The notes: generated by a model not told the origin, from the sequence alone. Shown: positions 1-11,735, numbered from the stretch's first letter. The stretch is 64,000 bases of DNA from Gibbula magus (GCA_936450465.1 OW388304.1:8562700-8626699), one strand, 5' to 3'. Numbers and translations: made by a program.

Positions 1-3000
1 CTGGTAATAGGCTCTTTTTATGTGTTCAATCAGGCATTGATGAGTTGGTGGCAATTTCTCCGGTTCTGTAACACCTTTCAGGAATAAAAAGTGTCGCACA
101 GCATTGATGTTCCTGTCAGTTGTTCCAGGACAATACAATTTGCAAATGAATTCCTCCGCATTCGAAATGACCTTGTCTGTCAAGGGAGCTCTACCTAATT
201 GACTAAGTAAGAATCCATCACTACAGAAAACTTTCCATGCTGTTTTCTTTCCGATTCCATAGAACTGGCTGACAGTGTCACATCCTGTGATAGAATGGAA
301 TGCGGGCAAACATGATCTCAGAACGGGGTGTATGTCCATCTCATGTACTGCAATCATTCGTCTCTTTTGTGATGTTCCTGTCCTGAACCATATTTCTCCA
401 CCGATGTCTTGGGCATAATGAACCAGGAGAACCAGTACATCAGTGTCCCTGCAACAGACCACAAGGCGTTCAAAGCCACTGCTTCGGGCATCTTGAGCAT
501 GTAGCAAAATCCTGGTGTCTGCTTCCTCATGATCGGAAGATAGTGTCTGTACATCCTGCAGCTGTTGGGAATGTCCGACTTGCAATAGATCCTTGTAGCC
601 ACCTGCTGTGACAACTTGAACATCAGGATACAACTGTTGTGCCTTTGAAATAAGCTCGGTGCTGAGAAAGTGTACAAGATCTGCCTTGTTGGCACTGAGG
701 CTTATGAATGGTTTCCACATGGTAGGCAGGGGGACATCTCTGCCGTCAACCTCTTTCCGGATTGATTTTGTGGTTCCTGTTCTTTGAGAACGTGTCCCGT
801 CCTTGATAGATGTTTCATTATAGTGGTCGAACACGACATCCAGCCTGGTAGAATTCCTCACATTTGACAGGGCTGCTACAATGAAGACATCTGCAAGATC
901 TCCAAAAGTCCTTGCACCGGATGGTTTGCCTATGGACTGCACTAAGGCTTGGCCGTCGATAATAGTGCAAGTCTGTTTGTCAGTCTGTGGAATCTCCTCA
1001 TAGGTGTGATCCTTTTCCAGAAGCGTTGCTAGTGTAGATTTGCTGGCTGGGTGAAGCTCTCCCGCTGTGTTTGCAATAGAGAGGGGGACTGGAGATAACT
1101 CATGGCACAAGAGCTCCTTCAGGTTCACATCTCTTCCGGCATCTTTTGCGAGGAGCAAACGTTGAAACAAAGCCCTGTCAGCTCTGACTTCCTTCGTCTT
1201 CAGGCCCTTTTCTGAAATCTTCTTGGTTTCATAGATAGATTTTAGTGTTAGAGATTTAGACTGCTCCAGTTTCTCATGTAGCCCAATCTTGTTTGAAAGG
1301 ATCCGATCTTGAAGAAATGTCTTCAACTTTGCTTTGCCTCTTGAAAAAGCTGACAAAAGAGCATCTGTGATTTGTTGTGAAGAGACATCATGGGAAGACA
1401 CACTCAAGATTGTTGGACTCTCGTGGTTGAACACGCCGAATTCTTTCAATTGGGACACCAACTTCTTAACATCATCCACATCCCTTTTCACCCTTGCTTG
1501 TCCTGATTCTCTTCTTGCTGGAGCATACTCTGTGTGAGCGGAATGCTTCACTCCCAACATTGCACAGGTCTCATCAACGATGCGGCTTCTCTCGTTGTAA
1601 GTGAGGCACCACCTATCTCGTGCTGCATCAGATCTTGTAATGCCTATCAACCCACCAGCTATTTTGCCAATCTTATTCACGTGTTCCAGTGCTTGGTCAG
1701 TCGAGATCTGGTTGAAAGAATTTGCTGAAGTCTTCACAACAAAATTCCCCTCCATAAACTCGGAAAACACATCAGGATGCTTGTGTTCCAGTTGTCTGGC
1801 TTCAGTCAGATAAACAGCTCCCCAGCGTGTGTAGTTTGTGTGGTCGTATATAGCAAACCATGGAAGCATCCGGCTAAATGCTGATAGATGCAGTTTCCAG
1901 TCCCCAGTTCTTTCGGCCCTGATGAATTGAAGTAGAATGGAAACCATCTCCATGTAGTTGTACCAGTAGGAGCTTGTTGGTGACAGAACCGTGCTGTACT
2001 CACGCAGAAGATCCACAATCTTTGCTTCATCCAACTCTTTCTCAAGACTGTGCAAGCTACTGTTGGTCTCGTCTTCATTTTTGTTTGCGATGGAGAAAAT
2101 CAACTGATCAGCAATAATCTTGAGTTTCTTTGCATCTTTTCCTTTGGTGTTTACCCAAGTCACAAATGGTGGCCACAAAAGATGCCACAGCGCCTCAAAA
2201 GTCAACTTGTGTGCTCGTATGCTCCTGTTGTAGCACTTTGCTGCCATGATGTTTTGACATGTGTTCTCCCCAAATACAGAGCTTTCTACCCACGTCTCAA
2301 GAATGCCCGAGTCACTGTAGTGTTTACCAATGACGACCATAAAGTTCTTTGCAATGTGGAAACCTCCCAACCTGAGAAACAGTGTTTTACAAGCATCTGC
2401 ATTTGCCCATTGAACTTCTTTCGCCTTTGAATAAAGCTGCTCATCAAGTGTCAGTACTGTCGACTGGTCAGGATTCAACTGGTGAGATATCTGCAAACAA
2501 CGCATGATGACAGTCCAAAGAGTATCTTTGTCATGGGCGGGTGCATTGATGATTGGAAGATAGCCCACAGTTGTCAGTTCCTCTTCATCATCTGTTACAA
2601 TCTGATTGAAACCAGTCCAGGATGGCACTGTAGACCTTGACTCGTCATGGATTCTAGCAAGAATCCATGCTAAATCCTTCATTCTTGTGTTTTCGTCGGG
2701 GTGTGTTTCCACCAATGACTCAAGGTCAGTGTCCACATAGATTGGAGATGTTCTTGTGTTTGCATTTGGTGCCGTTGATAGTGTATGCAGATCTCCGTTG
2801 TAAGTGAGCGACTTTTCCTGTTCAATTTGAAGCTGACATTGTTGTTGGTTTTCATCATCATTTGCTGGTGCTCTTTGAAAAGCAATCATTTGAGTGGCAT
2901 GAAACGACCCCCTTCCATCGAGAGTTTCTTCAATGATATCAATGTTATCAGCACTAAACTGGAAAAATTTGCCTTTCGAAATGTTCATTGGAATTGGAAC

Positions 3001-4392
3001 ATTACCATGTTGAATGAACGCTTCAATGGATTTCCTGGCAATGGCTGTATCAATTCGACGGACTTGATCATAGCTGATACAGTGCCCTGAGTTGCAAATG
3101 AGATTTACAAGATGTTTGCTCCGAGTTGCCTGATGGATAGCCATTCCAAGACCAATGTGCTTCGGGGTAATGTTCTTTCCCTTGGAAACCTTGAATATGA
3201 TGTCCTGTGCAATGCTCATCACTATTAGCCGAGTGTCTTCATCTTCCTCCAATGCCTCGCCATCTCCTCTCAATAGGACATTCAAAAACAGGTACAGGTT
3301 ATTGGGTATCATGTCCTTGGCATCTTCACTTCGTATCGTTGAACAGTCAGGTAGGGATGGACATTTCTTGACATCTTCTCTGATCTTGAGGGCAGTGTGA
3401 TAGAGAGCCAGCATTTCATCTCTCTCCACAGCATGTGTCAACTTAAGAGAATCATCAACTTTTGAATCATTCAATTCATCACTTTGATCTTTCAAAGTTT
3501 GGACTAGCTCCTTTTCTTTGCCTTTAGGGAAGATTAACAGTGGCTGCTGTTGATGTAGCTGAGGGACAAAGTCTATTTTGTTACTCAGGCTGCTTTGGAG
3601 CTTCTGTTTAAACCACTTTCGGTTTACCTTATAGGATCCCACTTCAACTTCATGCTCAGCAAGTAATGTTGAATACATATCCCAGACATCTGCAAGGCTG
3701 TAAATGTTCCCTATTGATGTACCAGCGGATACAGACTCAATTACCTGCCTCAATGCGTCCTGTTGAATATCAGATTTCTCCAAACTCTCTTGACTTTGTG
3801 AATTTCTCATGAACAGAACATAGCACTTCAAATGGTATCTTGCATCAGCTGCAACTAAATCACTGTATCCTGCCAATCTACATCTCATAGTTGTATCCTT
3901 CTGAGCCAATGAAATGATTTTCTGAGAGACATGCATTGTAGTGATGAGGCTAGTTTTTTCTGTTCTGGTGCTTTGACAGAAAATGCAGCATGATGTGTTT
4001 AGGGCGGGAAGACAACTCCTGAGTGTGGCACGATTGTTTTCTCTGACATCGGAATCATCAGGATCTGTTTCGCTACGCTGGTGTTTCTTTCTCATCCTGT
4101 CCAAATGTGATGAGCTTGTAAAGGAGCTATAGCAACCTTTATGGTACAAAATATCATGTTCCTGAGACTCGCTGTTCAAGTCTACATTACCGAGACGCTG
4201 TAACATATCCCAATTGGCATAGTCCCTCATTTTCTGTCTCTCCGAAACCACTTCTCTGAGTCGAGATATCCCATTTTCTGATATTTGCCTCAGGATATTT
4301 TTCTTGTCGGCAACTTGACAGATAATGCACAATTTCCAATTGGTTGGACTTTCTGATGATCTTTTCCTTTTTATCTGTGCAGCCGCCTCCAT
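1..4392 (-). CDS. Large intronless protein with N-terminal Cys/His motifs and C-terminal FEN1/PIN-like motifs (partial)
   Basis: Reading the minus strand from the ATG at 4392-4390 gives 1464 codons without a stop, and the frame is still open at base 1, so the C-terminus lies outside the window. N-terminal motifs look like zinc-binding pairs: C22-x2-C25 with H84/C87 (HKGCY), then C135/C136-x2-C139 with C190 (YHLKCY). Near the end come DHEEADTR (1287-1294), CRDTDVLVLL (1314-1323) and TGCDT (around D1372), followed by GIGKKTAW. The spacing of acidic residues and the GxGKKTA helix-hairpin-like motif recall FEN1/XPG-type nuclease domains. Similar long intronless proteins are common in mollusc and cnidarian genomes and behave like transposon-derived genes (recalled, not searched). 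Just upstream of the ATG, a pyrimidine-rich stretch ending in CAG suggests a spliced 5' leader. Nuclease function is inference; the open frame is seen directly. Confidence 0.8.
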   Translation of the reverse strand, partial: MEAAAQIKRKRSSESPTNWKLCIICQVADKKNILRQISENGISRLREVVSERQKMRDYANWDMLQRLGNVDLNSESQEHDILYHKGCYSSFTSSSHLDRMRKKHQRSETDPDDSDVRENNRATLRSCLPALNTSCCIFCQSTRTEKTSLITTMHVSQKIISLAQKDTTMRCRLAGYSDLVAADARYHLKCYVLFMRNSQSQESLEKSDIQQDALRQVIESVSAGTSIGNIYSLADVWDMYSTLLAEHEVEVGSYKVNRKWFKQKLQSSLSNKIDFVPQLHQQQPLLIFPKGKEKELVQTLKDQSDELNDSKVDDSLKLTHAVERDEMLALYHTALKIREDVKKCPSLPDCSTIRSEDAKDMIPNNLYLFLNVLLRGDGEALEEDEDTRLIVMSIAQDIIFKVSKGKNITPKHIGLGMAIHQATRSKHLVNLICNSGHCISYDQVRRIDTAIARKSIEAFIQHGNVPIPMNISKGKFFQFSADNIDIIEETLDGRGSFHATQMIAFQRAPANDDENQQQCQLQIEQEKSLTYNGDLHTLSTAPNANTRTSPIYVDTDLESLVETHPDENTRMKDLAWILARIHDESRSTVPSWTGFNQIVTDDEEELTTVGYLPIINAPAHDKDTLWTVIMRCLQISHQLNPDQSTVLTLDEQLYSKAKEVQWANADACKTLFLRLGGFHIAKNFMVVIGKHYSDSGILETWVESSVFGENTCQNIMAAKCYNRSIRAHKLTFEALWHLLWPPFVTWVNTKGKDAKKLKIIADQLIFSIANKNEDETNSSLHSLEKELDEAKIVDLLREYSTVLSPTSSYWYNYMEMVSILLQFIRAERTGDWKLHLSAFSRMLPWFAIYDHTNYTRWGAVYLTEARQLEHKHPDVFSEFMEGNFVVKTSANSFNQISTDQALEHVNKIGKIAGGLIGITRSDAARDRWCLTYNERSRIVDETCAMLGVKHSAHTEYAPARRESGQARVKRDVDDVKKLVSQLKEFGVFNHESPTILSVSSHDVSSQQITDALLSAFSRGKAKLKTFLQDRILSNKIGLHEKLEQSKSLTLKSIYETKKISEKGLKTKEVRADRALFQRLLLAKDAGRDVNLKELLCHELSPVPLSIANTAGELHPASKSTLATLLEKDHTYEEIPQTDKQTCTIIDGQALVQSIGKPSGARTFGDLADVFIVAALSNVRNSTRLDVVFDHYNETSIKDGTRSQRTGTTKSIRKEVDGRDVPLPTMWKPFISLSANKADLVHFLSTELISKAQQLYPDVQVVTAGGYKDLLQVGHSQQLQDVQTLSSDHEEADTRILLHAQDARSSGFERLVVCCRDTDVLVLLVHYAQDIGGEIWFRTGTSQKRRMIAVHEMDIHPVLRSCLPAFHSITGCDTVSQFYGIGKKTAWKVFCSDGFLLSQLGRAPLTDKVISNAEEFICKLYCPGTTDRNINAVRHFLFLKGVTEPEKLPPTHQCLIEHIKRAYYQ

Positions 4393-4879
4393 TATTGTTC
4401 CTTTTCCTGAAAGATAAAAATGGATACATTTAGGCCGACTGAAATGAAAATATTAAATAGACATCAATCACTTTATTTTTCTAATGCTGAATAAGATAAG
4501 ATATATTTGACTTTTAATACTAACCACTCATGTTTCTTCATTTCATTTCATCTGCAGTTTTGATTAACCAAGAAACAGCATCAGGAGTTCTAAAAAAGAA
4601 AATCATAACAATAAATTAATTAATAACATTTTGACACGTGCCATCAGAACAAACAGACAGACAGACAGACATTTTTACTCAGTAAAAGGCCTCCGGCCCA
4701 AAATACATATACATACATCCGTAAATAACAAGAGCGTCTCAACTTAACATGGATAGATTCAATAGTATTACAGTAGGATGTACCCCATATTTCACCACCA
4801 TAACACAGGATTGCTATTAGCAGTTGACCAAAACAATTTGTAACAGAAAACTATTAATTTTCTCCTTCAAATTATTATT
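4393..4879. other. AT-rich spacer with GACA microsatellite
   Basis: No gene seen. A short (GACA)n run lies at about 4650-4672. The last bases are a (TTA)n tract into which the following repeat array is set. On the minus strand the first bases hold a likely splice acceptor for the large gene to the left. Confidence 0.5.
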
Positions 4880-4941
4880 AGGTCTTCAAGACGAATGTCT
4901 GAAGACCTATTGTTGTTATCGTGTTTTTCCTTATTATTATT
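4880..4941 (+). mobile_element. Isolated 5' end of family-1 element
   Basis: A 5' hairpin start (AGGTCTTCAAGACG ... GAAGACCT) and about 30 further bases are followed directly by another 5' end at 4942, so this is a stub of one element interrupted by or fused to the next. Confidence 0.65.
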
Positions 4942-5844
4942 AGGTCTTCAAGACGTATGTCTCGAAGACCTATTGTTATTATCCGAATTTTCCTTATTAT
5001 TATTATTATTTGTACGATTTTGTTCCAAGTTTTCCCAAGTAACGGCTGGTCCGATCTTCACGAAATTTTCAGGGTATGTAGCCCGTGTCATAACTTAGAT
5101 TTGTACGTCGCCCGAATTTGGAATTTCGACTTCTTTCGTGAGTTGTCTCCCCTTGAAGTTGAAACTTCAAACCTTAATAGCTCGAAAACTAATTAAGATA
5201 TTTTCATAAAACTTTCGCCAAAATGTGGGCAACAACATTCCCCATCGATTAGGCCTATAGCGGTTTTCGGCCGTAATGATAGATTTTTTGCTATTTCGCA
5301 AAAACGGAAAATTTGGCGCACTTTCGCGATTTTGAGGGTACGCGTCTTCAAAAATCTTCTCCTAAATAACGGCAATACATACAGCTATGTGTGATAGCTC
5401 ATTTCAAAGCTGAATAGCCGCTGTGTAAACGATACCCCAAACCAAAACTGTACTGTAAACGGTTATCAGACTACAGCGATTTGAAAAATGGACTTTTTAA
5501 AAATACCTTTTTTAGGGTTCGCATTCAAAGGGACATAACTGGCTAAGGAAAACTTGGATTCGAATTCTGTTTATTGCAATCTGTTCATCAGTTGTGGTTT
5601 AACAATTCCACTTCAGAATGTGATCATGTAAAAGTTGACCGTTTAATCAGAACGTCGACATGAACACATTTGACGATTTTCAGGGGATTTCCTTTGGAGA
5701 TTTTTTGTTCGAAAACTACTGAAGATAGAGTCACGTTTGATAGCTCAAATAAAAGCTGACCAACTGATTCAATCAATAGACACAAGAAAACAACCAAGTA
5801 AAGCCTGCCTGTCTGCATCAATGCCATACATATATGGTGGTCTT

Positions 5845-5875
<31 letters not shown>

Positions 5876-6286
5876 AGAGTCCAGAGCGCAACCTGGATTT
5901 CTCAACTTTCTAATCCCGCCAGCATCAGAAAAATCAAGGTTTGAGTCCAATCGGAGCAAAACGCGTTTTTTTCCCCCTGGTGTTAAACAAAAATTCAAAT
6001 CGGTGTCCTTAGTTCTTATTGAGAGGTACACACTCCAAAAGTGTCTTTTCCTGTCTTGCCATGTTTCTGCCACCATGTAACACCGAAAAATCAAGCTTTG
6101 AGGCCAAACAAATTTTGAGCCAAAAAAATAAAAAAAATTTTAATGCTTTTACAAATTGCTTCGAAACCGTTCCAGTAGTTATTATTGAGAAGTACAAAGC
6201 CCAAAAACGCTGTTTACAAAGGTTCCATGCCCAAAGGTCAAAGCGGAAGTCTTGAAGACCTGCAGTATTGACGCGTCAATCCTAGT
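4942..6286 (+). mobile_element. Family-1 Helentron-like copy 1
   Basis: Unit of 1345 bp from the 5' hairpin to CTAGT at 6282-6286. The terminal hairpin is at 6267-6280. A poly-T run of about 27 bases sits near 5850-5875. Small reading frames in the unit recur in each copy only because the DNA recurs. Confidence 0.75.
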
Positions 6287-6327
6287 CAGGTCTTCATGAC
6301 TGAATTATGCAAATTTTCTTTTTCATT

Positions 6328-7236
6328 AGGTCTTCAAGACGAATGTCTGAAGACCTATTGATGTTATCGTGTTTTTCCTTATTATTATTATTATTATTAT
6401 TTCATAGATTTTGTTCCATGTTTTCCGGTAAAACGGCTGGTCCGATCTGCATGAAATTGTCAGGGATGATAGCCCATGTCCTAACTTAGATTTTATCGTC
6501 GGCCGAATTTTGAATTTCGATCTGCATCTTGAGTTATCTCACCTTGAAGTTGAAACTTCAAACCTTAATAGCTCGAAAACTTATCAAGATATTTTCATAA
6601 AACTTGCACCAAAATGTGGGCAACAACATTCCCCATCGATAAGGACTATTACGGATTTCGGCCGTAATGATAGATTTTTTGCTATTTTGAAAAAACTGAA
6701 AATTTGTTGCACTTTCGCGGTTTTGAGGGTATGCGTCTTCAAAAATCTTCTTCTAAATCAGGGCAATACATACAACATCGTGCAGTAGCTCCTTCGAAAG
6801 CTAAAAGAATGCTGCAAAAAGTAATCCCCCCAACCCTTGCTCTATTTTTAACGGTTAACGAGCTACAGCAATTTGAAAATTGAACTTTTTGAAAAACTCA
6901 TTTTTAGGGCTGGCATTCAAAGGGGCATAACTCGCTAAGGTAAACTCCGATTCGAATTCGGTTTTTTGCAATCTGTTCATCAATTGTGGTTTAACAATTC
7001 CACTTGAGAATGTATTCATGTAAAAGTTGACCCTTAAAGCAGAATGTCGACATGAACACATTTGACGATTTTCAGGGGATTTTCTTTGGAGATTTTTTGT
7101 TCGAAAACTACTGAAGATAGAGTCACGTTTGATAGCTCATTTAAAAGCTGACGAACTGATGCAATCGATAGACACAAGAAAACAACCAAGTAAAGCCTGC
7201 CAGTCTGCATCAATGCCATACATATAGGGAGGTCTT

Positions 7237-7267
<31 letters not shown>

Positions 7268-7678
7268 AGAGTCCAGAGCGCAACCTGGATTTCTCAACTT
7301 TCTAATCCTGCAAGGATCAGAAAAATCAAGGTTTGACTCGAATCGGAGCAAAACGCGTTTTTTTTTTCCTGGTGTTAAAAAAAAATTCAAATCAGTGTCC
7401 TTAGTTCTCATTGAGAGGTACACACTCCAAAAGTGTCTTTTCCTGTCTTGCCATGTTTCTGCCACCATGTAACACCGAAAAATCAAGCTTTGAGGCCAAA
7501 CAAATTTTGAGCCAAAAAAATAAAAAAAATTTTAATGCTTTTACAAATTGCTTCGAAACCGTTCCAGTAGTTATTATTGAGAAGTACAAAGCCCAAAAAC
7601 GCTGTTTACAAAGGTTCCATGCCCAAAGGTCAAATCGGAAGTCTTGAAGACCTGCAGTATTGACGCGTCAATCCTAGT
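6328..7678 (+). mobile_element. Family-1 Helentron-like copy 2
   Basis: Unit of 1351 bp, 5' hairpin starting 6328, terminal palindrome 7659-7672, CTAGT at 7674-7678. A 41-base stretch (6287-6327) separating it from copy 1 starts with a diverged AGGTCTTCATGAC, another partial end. Confidence 0.75.
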
Positions 7679-8519
7679 TATTATTCCGACGATTTTGTTC
7701 ATTGTTTTCCCGAAAAACGGCTGGTCCGATCTGCATGAAATTTACAGGGATTATAGCCCGTGTCCTAACTTAGATTTTGTCGAGCCATTTTTTTAAATTT
7801 CGTCCTGGTTCTTGAGTTATCTCCCCTTGAAGTTCAAACTTCAAACCTCAATAGCTCGAAAACTATTCAAGATATTTTCATAAAACTTTCACCAAAATGT
7901 GGGCAACAACATTCCCCATCGATTAGGCCTATAGCGGTTTTCGGCCGTAACAATAGATTTTTTGCTATTTCACAAAAACTGAAAATTTGGTGAACTTTCG
8001 CGAGTTTGAGGGTACGCGTCTTCAAAAATCTTCTCCTAAATAACGGCAATACATACAGCATCATGCAATAGCTCATTTGAAAGCTGAAATGATGTTGTTT
8101 AAAGGAACCCCCCAAACCATTGGTCTATTTTCAGCGGTTTACGAACCACAGCAATTTGAAAATTGAAGTTTTCGAAAAAATGATTTTTAGGGTTCGCATT
8201 CAAAGGGACATAACTCGCTAAGGAAAACTTTGATTCGAATTCTGTTTATTGCAATCGGTTCATCATTTGTGGTTTAACAATTCCACTGCAGAATGTATTC
8301 ATGTAAAAGTTGACCATTAAAGCACAATGTCGACATGAACACATTTGACGATTTTCAGGGGATTTCCTTTGGAGATTTTTTGTTCGAAAACTACTGAAGA
8401 TAGAATCACGTTTGATAGCTCATATAAAAGCTGACGAACTGATTCAATCAATAGACACAAGAAAACAACCAAGTAAAGCCTGCCAGTCTGCATCAATGCC
8501 ATACATATATGGAGGTCTT

Positions 8520-8550
<31 letters not shown>

Positions 8551-8961
8551 AGAGTCCAGAGCGCAACCTGGATTTCTCAACTTTCTAATCCCGCCAGCAT
8601 CAGAAAAATCAAGGTTTGACTCGAATCGGAGCAAAACGCGTTTTTTTTTTCCTGGTGTTAAAAAAAAGTTCAAATCAGTGTCCTTAGTTCTTATTGAGAG
8701 GTACAAACTCCCAAAGTGTCTTTTCCTGTCTTGCCATGTTTCTGCCACCATGTAACACCGAAAAATCAAGCTTTGAGGCCAAACAAATTTGGAGCCAAAA
8801 AAATAAAAGATTTTTTACTGCTTTTACAAATTGCTTCGAAACCGTTCCCGTAGTTATTATTGAGAAGAACAAAGCCCAAAAACGTTGTTTACAAAGGTTC
8901 CATGCCCAAAGGTCAAAGCGGAAGTCTTGAAGACCTGCAGTATTGACGCGTCAATCCTAGT
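7679..8961 (+). mobile_element. Family-1 Helentron-like copy 3, 5' truncated
   Basis: Starts abruptly after the terminus of copy 2 and lacks the 5' hairpin (about 70 bases missing). The 3' end is complete: palindrome 8942-8955, CTAG 8957-8960. Confidence 0.7.
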
Positions 8962-8980
8962 TATTATTATTATTATTATT

Positions 8981-10464
8981 AGGTCTTCAAGACGAATGTC
9001 TGAAGACCTATTGTTGTTATCGTGTTTTTCCTTATTATTATTATTATTCCGACGATTTTGTTCATTGTTTTCCCGAAAAACGGCTGGTCCGATCTGCATG
9101 AAATTTTCAGGGATTATAGCCTGTGTACTAACTTAGATTTTGTCGAGCCATTTTTTTTAATTTCGTCCTGGTTCTTGAGTTATCTCCCCTTGAAGTTGAA
9201 ACTTCAAACCTTAATAGCTCGAAAACTATTCAAGATATTTTCATAAAACTTTCACCAAAATGTGGGCAACAACATTCCCCATCGATTAGGCCTATAGCGG
9301 TTTTCGGCCGTAATAATAGATTTTTTGCTATTTCACAAAAAATGAAAATTTTGTGAACTTTCGCGAGTTTGAGGGTACGCGTCTTCAAAAATCTTCTCCT
9401 AAATAACGGCAATACATAGAGCATCATGCAATAGCTCATTTGAAAGCTGAAAGAATGTAGTTTAAAGGAACCCCCCAAACCGTTGGTCTATTTTGAACGG
9501 TTAACGAGGTACAGCCATTTGAAAAATGAACTTTTTAAAAATACATTTTTTAGGGCTCGCATTCAAAGTGACATAACTCTGTTGGGAATCAACTTATGTC
9601 AAAGTTACTTAGTTCAATCTCTTTCTTATGAATAGTTTTGAAATTCCATAACATATCATTATCATATAAAAGTTATTAGTTTGGGCATAATTTGAGCATA
9701 TTCCCAAAACAGTGAAATATTTAGATTTTGAGACTGTTTGAGGTGTTTATCCTTTGGGGAATTATTGATCATGAACCACTGAAGATAGGAAGACTTTAAA
9801 TAGATCATGGTGATGTAGAAACGTCATTTATTATGGACAATATGTTTCAAGGTCGTATCTGTCTTAGTTTTTTGGTGACAAGTCATATAAGTTTGTCATT
9901 TTTAAAAAGTCGCAATTTTAAGCTAATTTCAAAGGATCATAACTGCTTAACTTCTTATGCTATTGAAATTTTACATACACCTACGTATGCACAATTTCAA
10001 GAAGAACAACTGTTATGTTGACCGCTTTCATCAAAAAGTTGATAGTTAAGCCTCGAACATCGCAAGCGATGTCTAGGGGTCCAAATTTAAGCATTTTTGA
10101 CTATTTTCTTGTATATTCAGAACAGTATAACGCATTTATTATGTATGCAATCTAAATGATGATAACATCTTCTTAAGTGGAAATTAAAGCACAACATTTT
10201 CTATGTTGCACCTTAATGTTGAAATATTAACCATTTTGTCTTAATCGTGAGAAATGTAATGTAGGGGTCCATTAATATGTGATTTTTCCGTTTTCAGAGG
10301 GGTACCTTCTTTGGAGATTTTTTGTAAAAAAACTACTGAAGATAGAGACATGTTTGATAGCTCATTTTAAAGCGGAGAAACAGACGAATAACCCTAAGTC
10401 CAACATGGAGTTCTAGGTCAAGCAGAAGTCTTGAAGACCTAAGTATTGACGCGTCAATCCTAGT
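8981..10464 (+). mobile_element. Family-1 Helentron-like copy 4, chimeric
   Basis: The 5' half (to about 9578) matches copies 1-3. From there to the terminal repeat the sequence differs from them and instead matches the reverse complement of about 59030-59600, that is the 3' half of the minus-strand copy at 58994-62153. The shared subterminal repeat (10428-10440) and palindrome (10445-10458) remain. Both flanks are (TTA)n. Confidence 0.7.
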
Positions 10465-11428
10465 TATTATTATTATTATTATTAAAGCGTAATCTTACAT
10501 AATATAACACCACATCTATCGCATAACTACAAATAATATAATTTTCCTATTTTTAAAAAACGAGCTTTACTCAGTTATTATTAAGAATACCACATTTAAA
10601 ATGAAATTTGAATACTGACCTATTTTGGACATTTCATTTTCATCCGGTTTCACATAATTCAACCATCATTGCCAACGACTGTAAAAAATAACAACCAAAC
10701 AAAATTAATTACCCGTCTGAGACTCGTTTATGTAACTGCATCCCTATACGTTGTTAGGTAGACATTATTTTTTACAGACCTTCAGTTTTCGCGCATTTTT
10801 TCTCGAAAACACTTTGTGCAAAATTCTTAAGATTATTTGGATATTAAGTAAACTTTGCTGGCATTAAGGTTCATATGTCACAATGAAACGGTACTGTTAA
10901 CGATATCACTGAGAAAAGTGTCTGCAACACCAATTTCCTAGATCTGTGAGTCGCATTACGGGACGTCTAAAATGTTAAGTAATGACGTCATATTTATGAG
11001 ATCGAAGTTAAATATTATACTGTGAAGTAGTTTGCCACCATGGGTGAAGCAACTGTTATTACATTAGAATAAATTCCAGTTATACTTACGATTTATCATC
11101 GCATTGTCTTCACCATAAAGCATTTAATGTCAACAAATCTGAGAAATGTTACGTACGCCAAGAGGTCAAGGACGTCTGCGTGATGCTAGCTGTTATACAA
11201 CAAATCGCCATTATTCACGGGCGTCGCGACTTTCGGGGTATGATTTTAAACCGTTCTGTACAAATTATTTGAACGAAATAAACTTGGCATCCGTTTTTTT
11301 CTTGTTAGGTAACTTCTATACAAGTGATTTCTGGTGGATGCCAGCTTTTAACAATCCGTCCCACCCTCAAATAAATTTTGGGATTCTGCCGCCGTACTAC
11401 TACAGCTATATTACTATAAATAGAACTT
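10465..11428. other. No gene recognised
   Basis: AT-rich sequence after a short (TTA)n tract. Several small reading frames occur but none shows a recognisable domain or splice context. Confidence 0.4.
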
Positions 11429-11735
11429 GATTGTCGGCTGTCGGCTGTCGGCCACTTGCCCAGACTATACACCACACATTAACATGTAGGCCAAGATGTG
11501 TTACTTTATATAGAACCTGATTGTCGGCTGTCGGCTGTCGGTCACTTTCCCAGCCTATACACCCGGCACACATACATGTACATTACAAGGACAGAATGCG
11601 GATTGTCGGCTGTCGGCTGTCGGCTGTCGGTCACTCGCACAGCCTATACACCACTTGCACATGTACATTACAAGGACTGAATGCGGATTGTCGGCTGTCG
11701 GTCACTCCGCAGCCTATACACCACATATAACATGT
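11429..11735 (+). repeat. Minisatellite with TGTCGGC heptamers
   Basis: Four tandem units start at about 11429, 11519, 11601 and 11686 (spacing 82-90 bp). Each opens with two to four copies of the heptamer TGTCGGC and continues with a CAGCCTATACACC-like segment. A nested repeat: heptamers inside a longer unit. Confidence 0.85.

Larger units (their letters stand above)
4880..10464 (+). mobile_element. Head-to-tail array of Helentron-like (HINE) elements, family 1
   Basis: Four related units of about 1.28-1.48 kb follow one another. A unit opens with an imperfect hairpin (AGGTCTTC ... GAAGACCT) and closes with the inverted copy GTCTTGAAGACCT, then the 14-base palindrome ATTGACGCGTCAAT, then CCTAGT. 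A subterminal inverted repeat near both ends, a 3' hairpin close to the terminus, no target duplication and a TTA-rich target are the described hallmarks of Helentron/Helitron2 non-autonomous elements. Units contain a poly-T run and no open reading frame of note, so they would need enzymes supplied in trans. Tandem head-to-tail copies fit rolling-circle read-through. Confidence 0.75.

Noticed and set aside
1334..3400. Plus- and minus-strand frames inside 1-4392
   Set aside because: Shadows of the 1464-codon minus-strand frame.
5846..9478. Repeated short minus- and plus-strand frames of 60-90 codons
   Set aside because: They recur because the Helentron-like DNA recurs; they run through poly-A/T and terminal repeats and show no domain.
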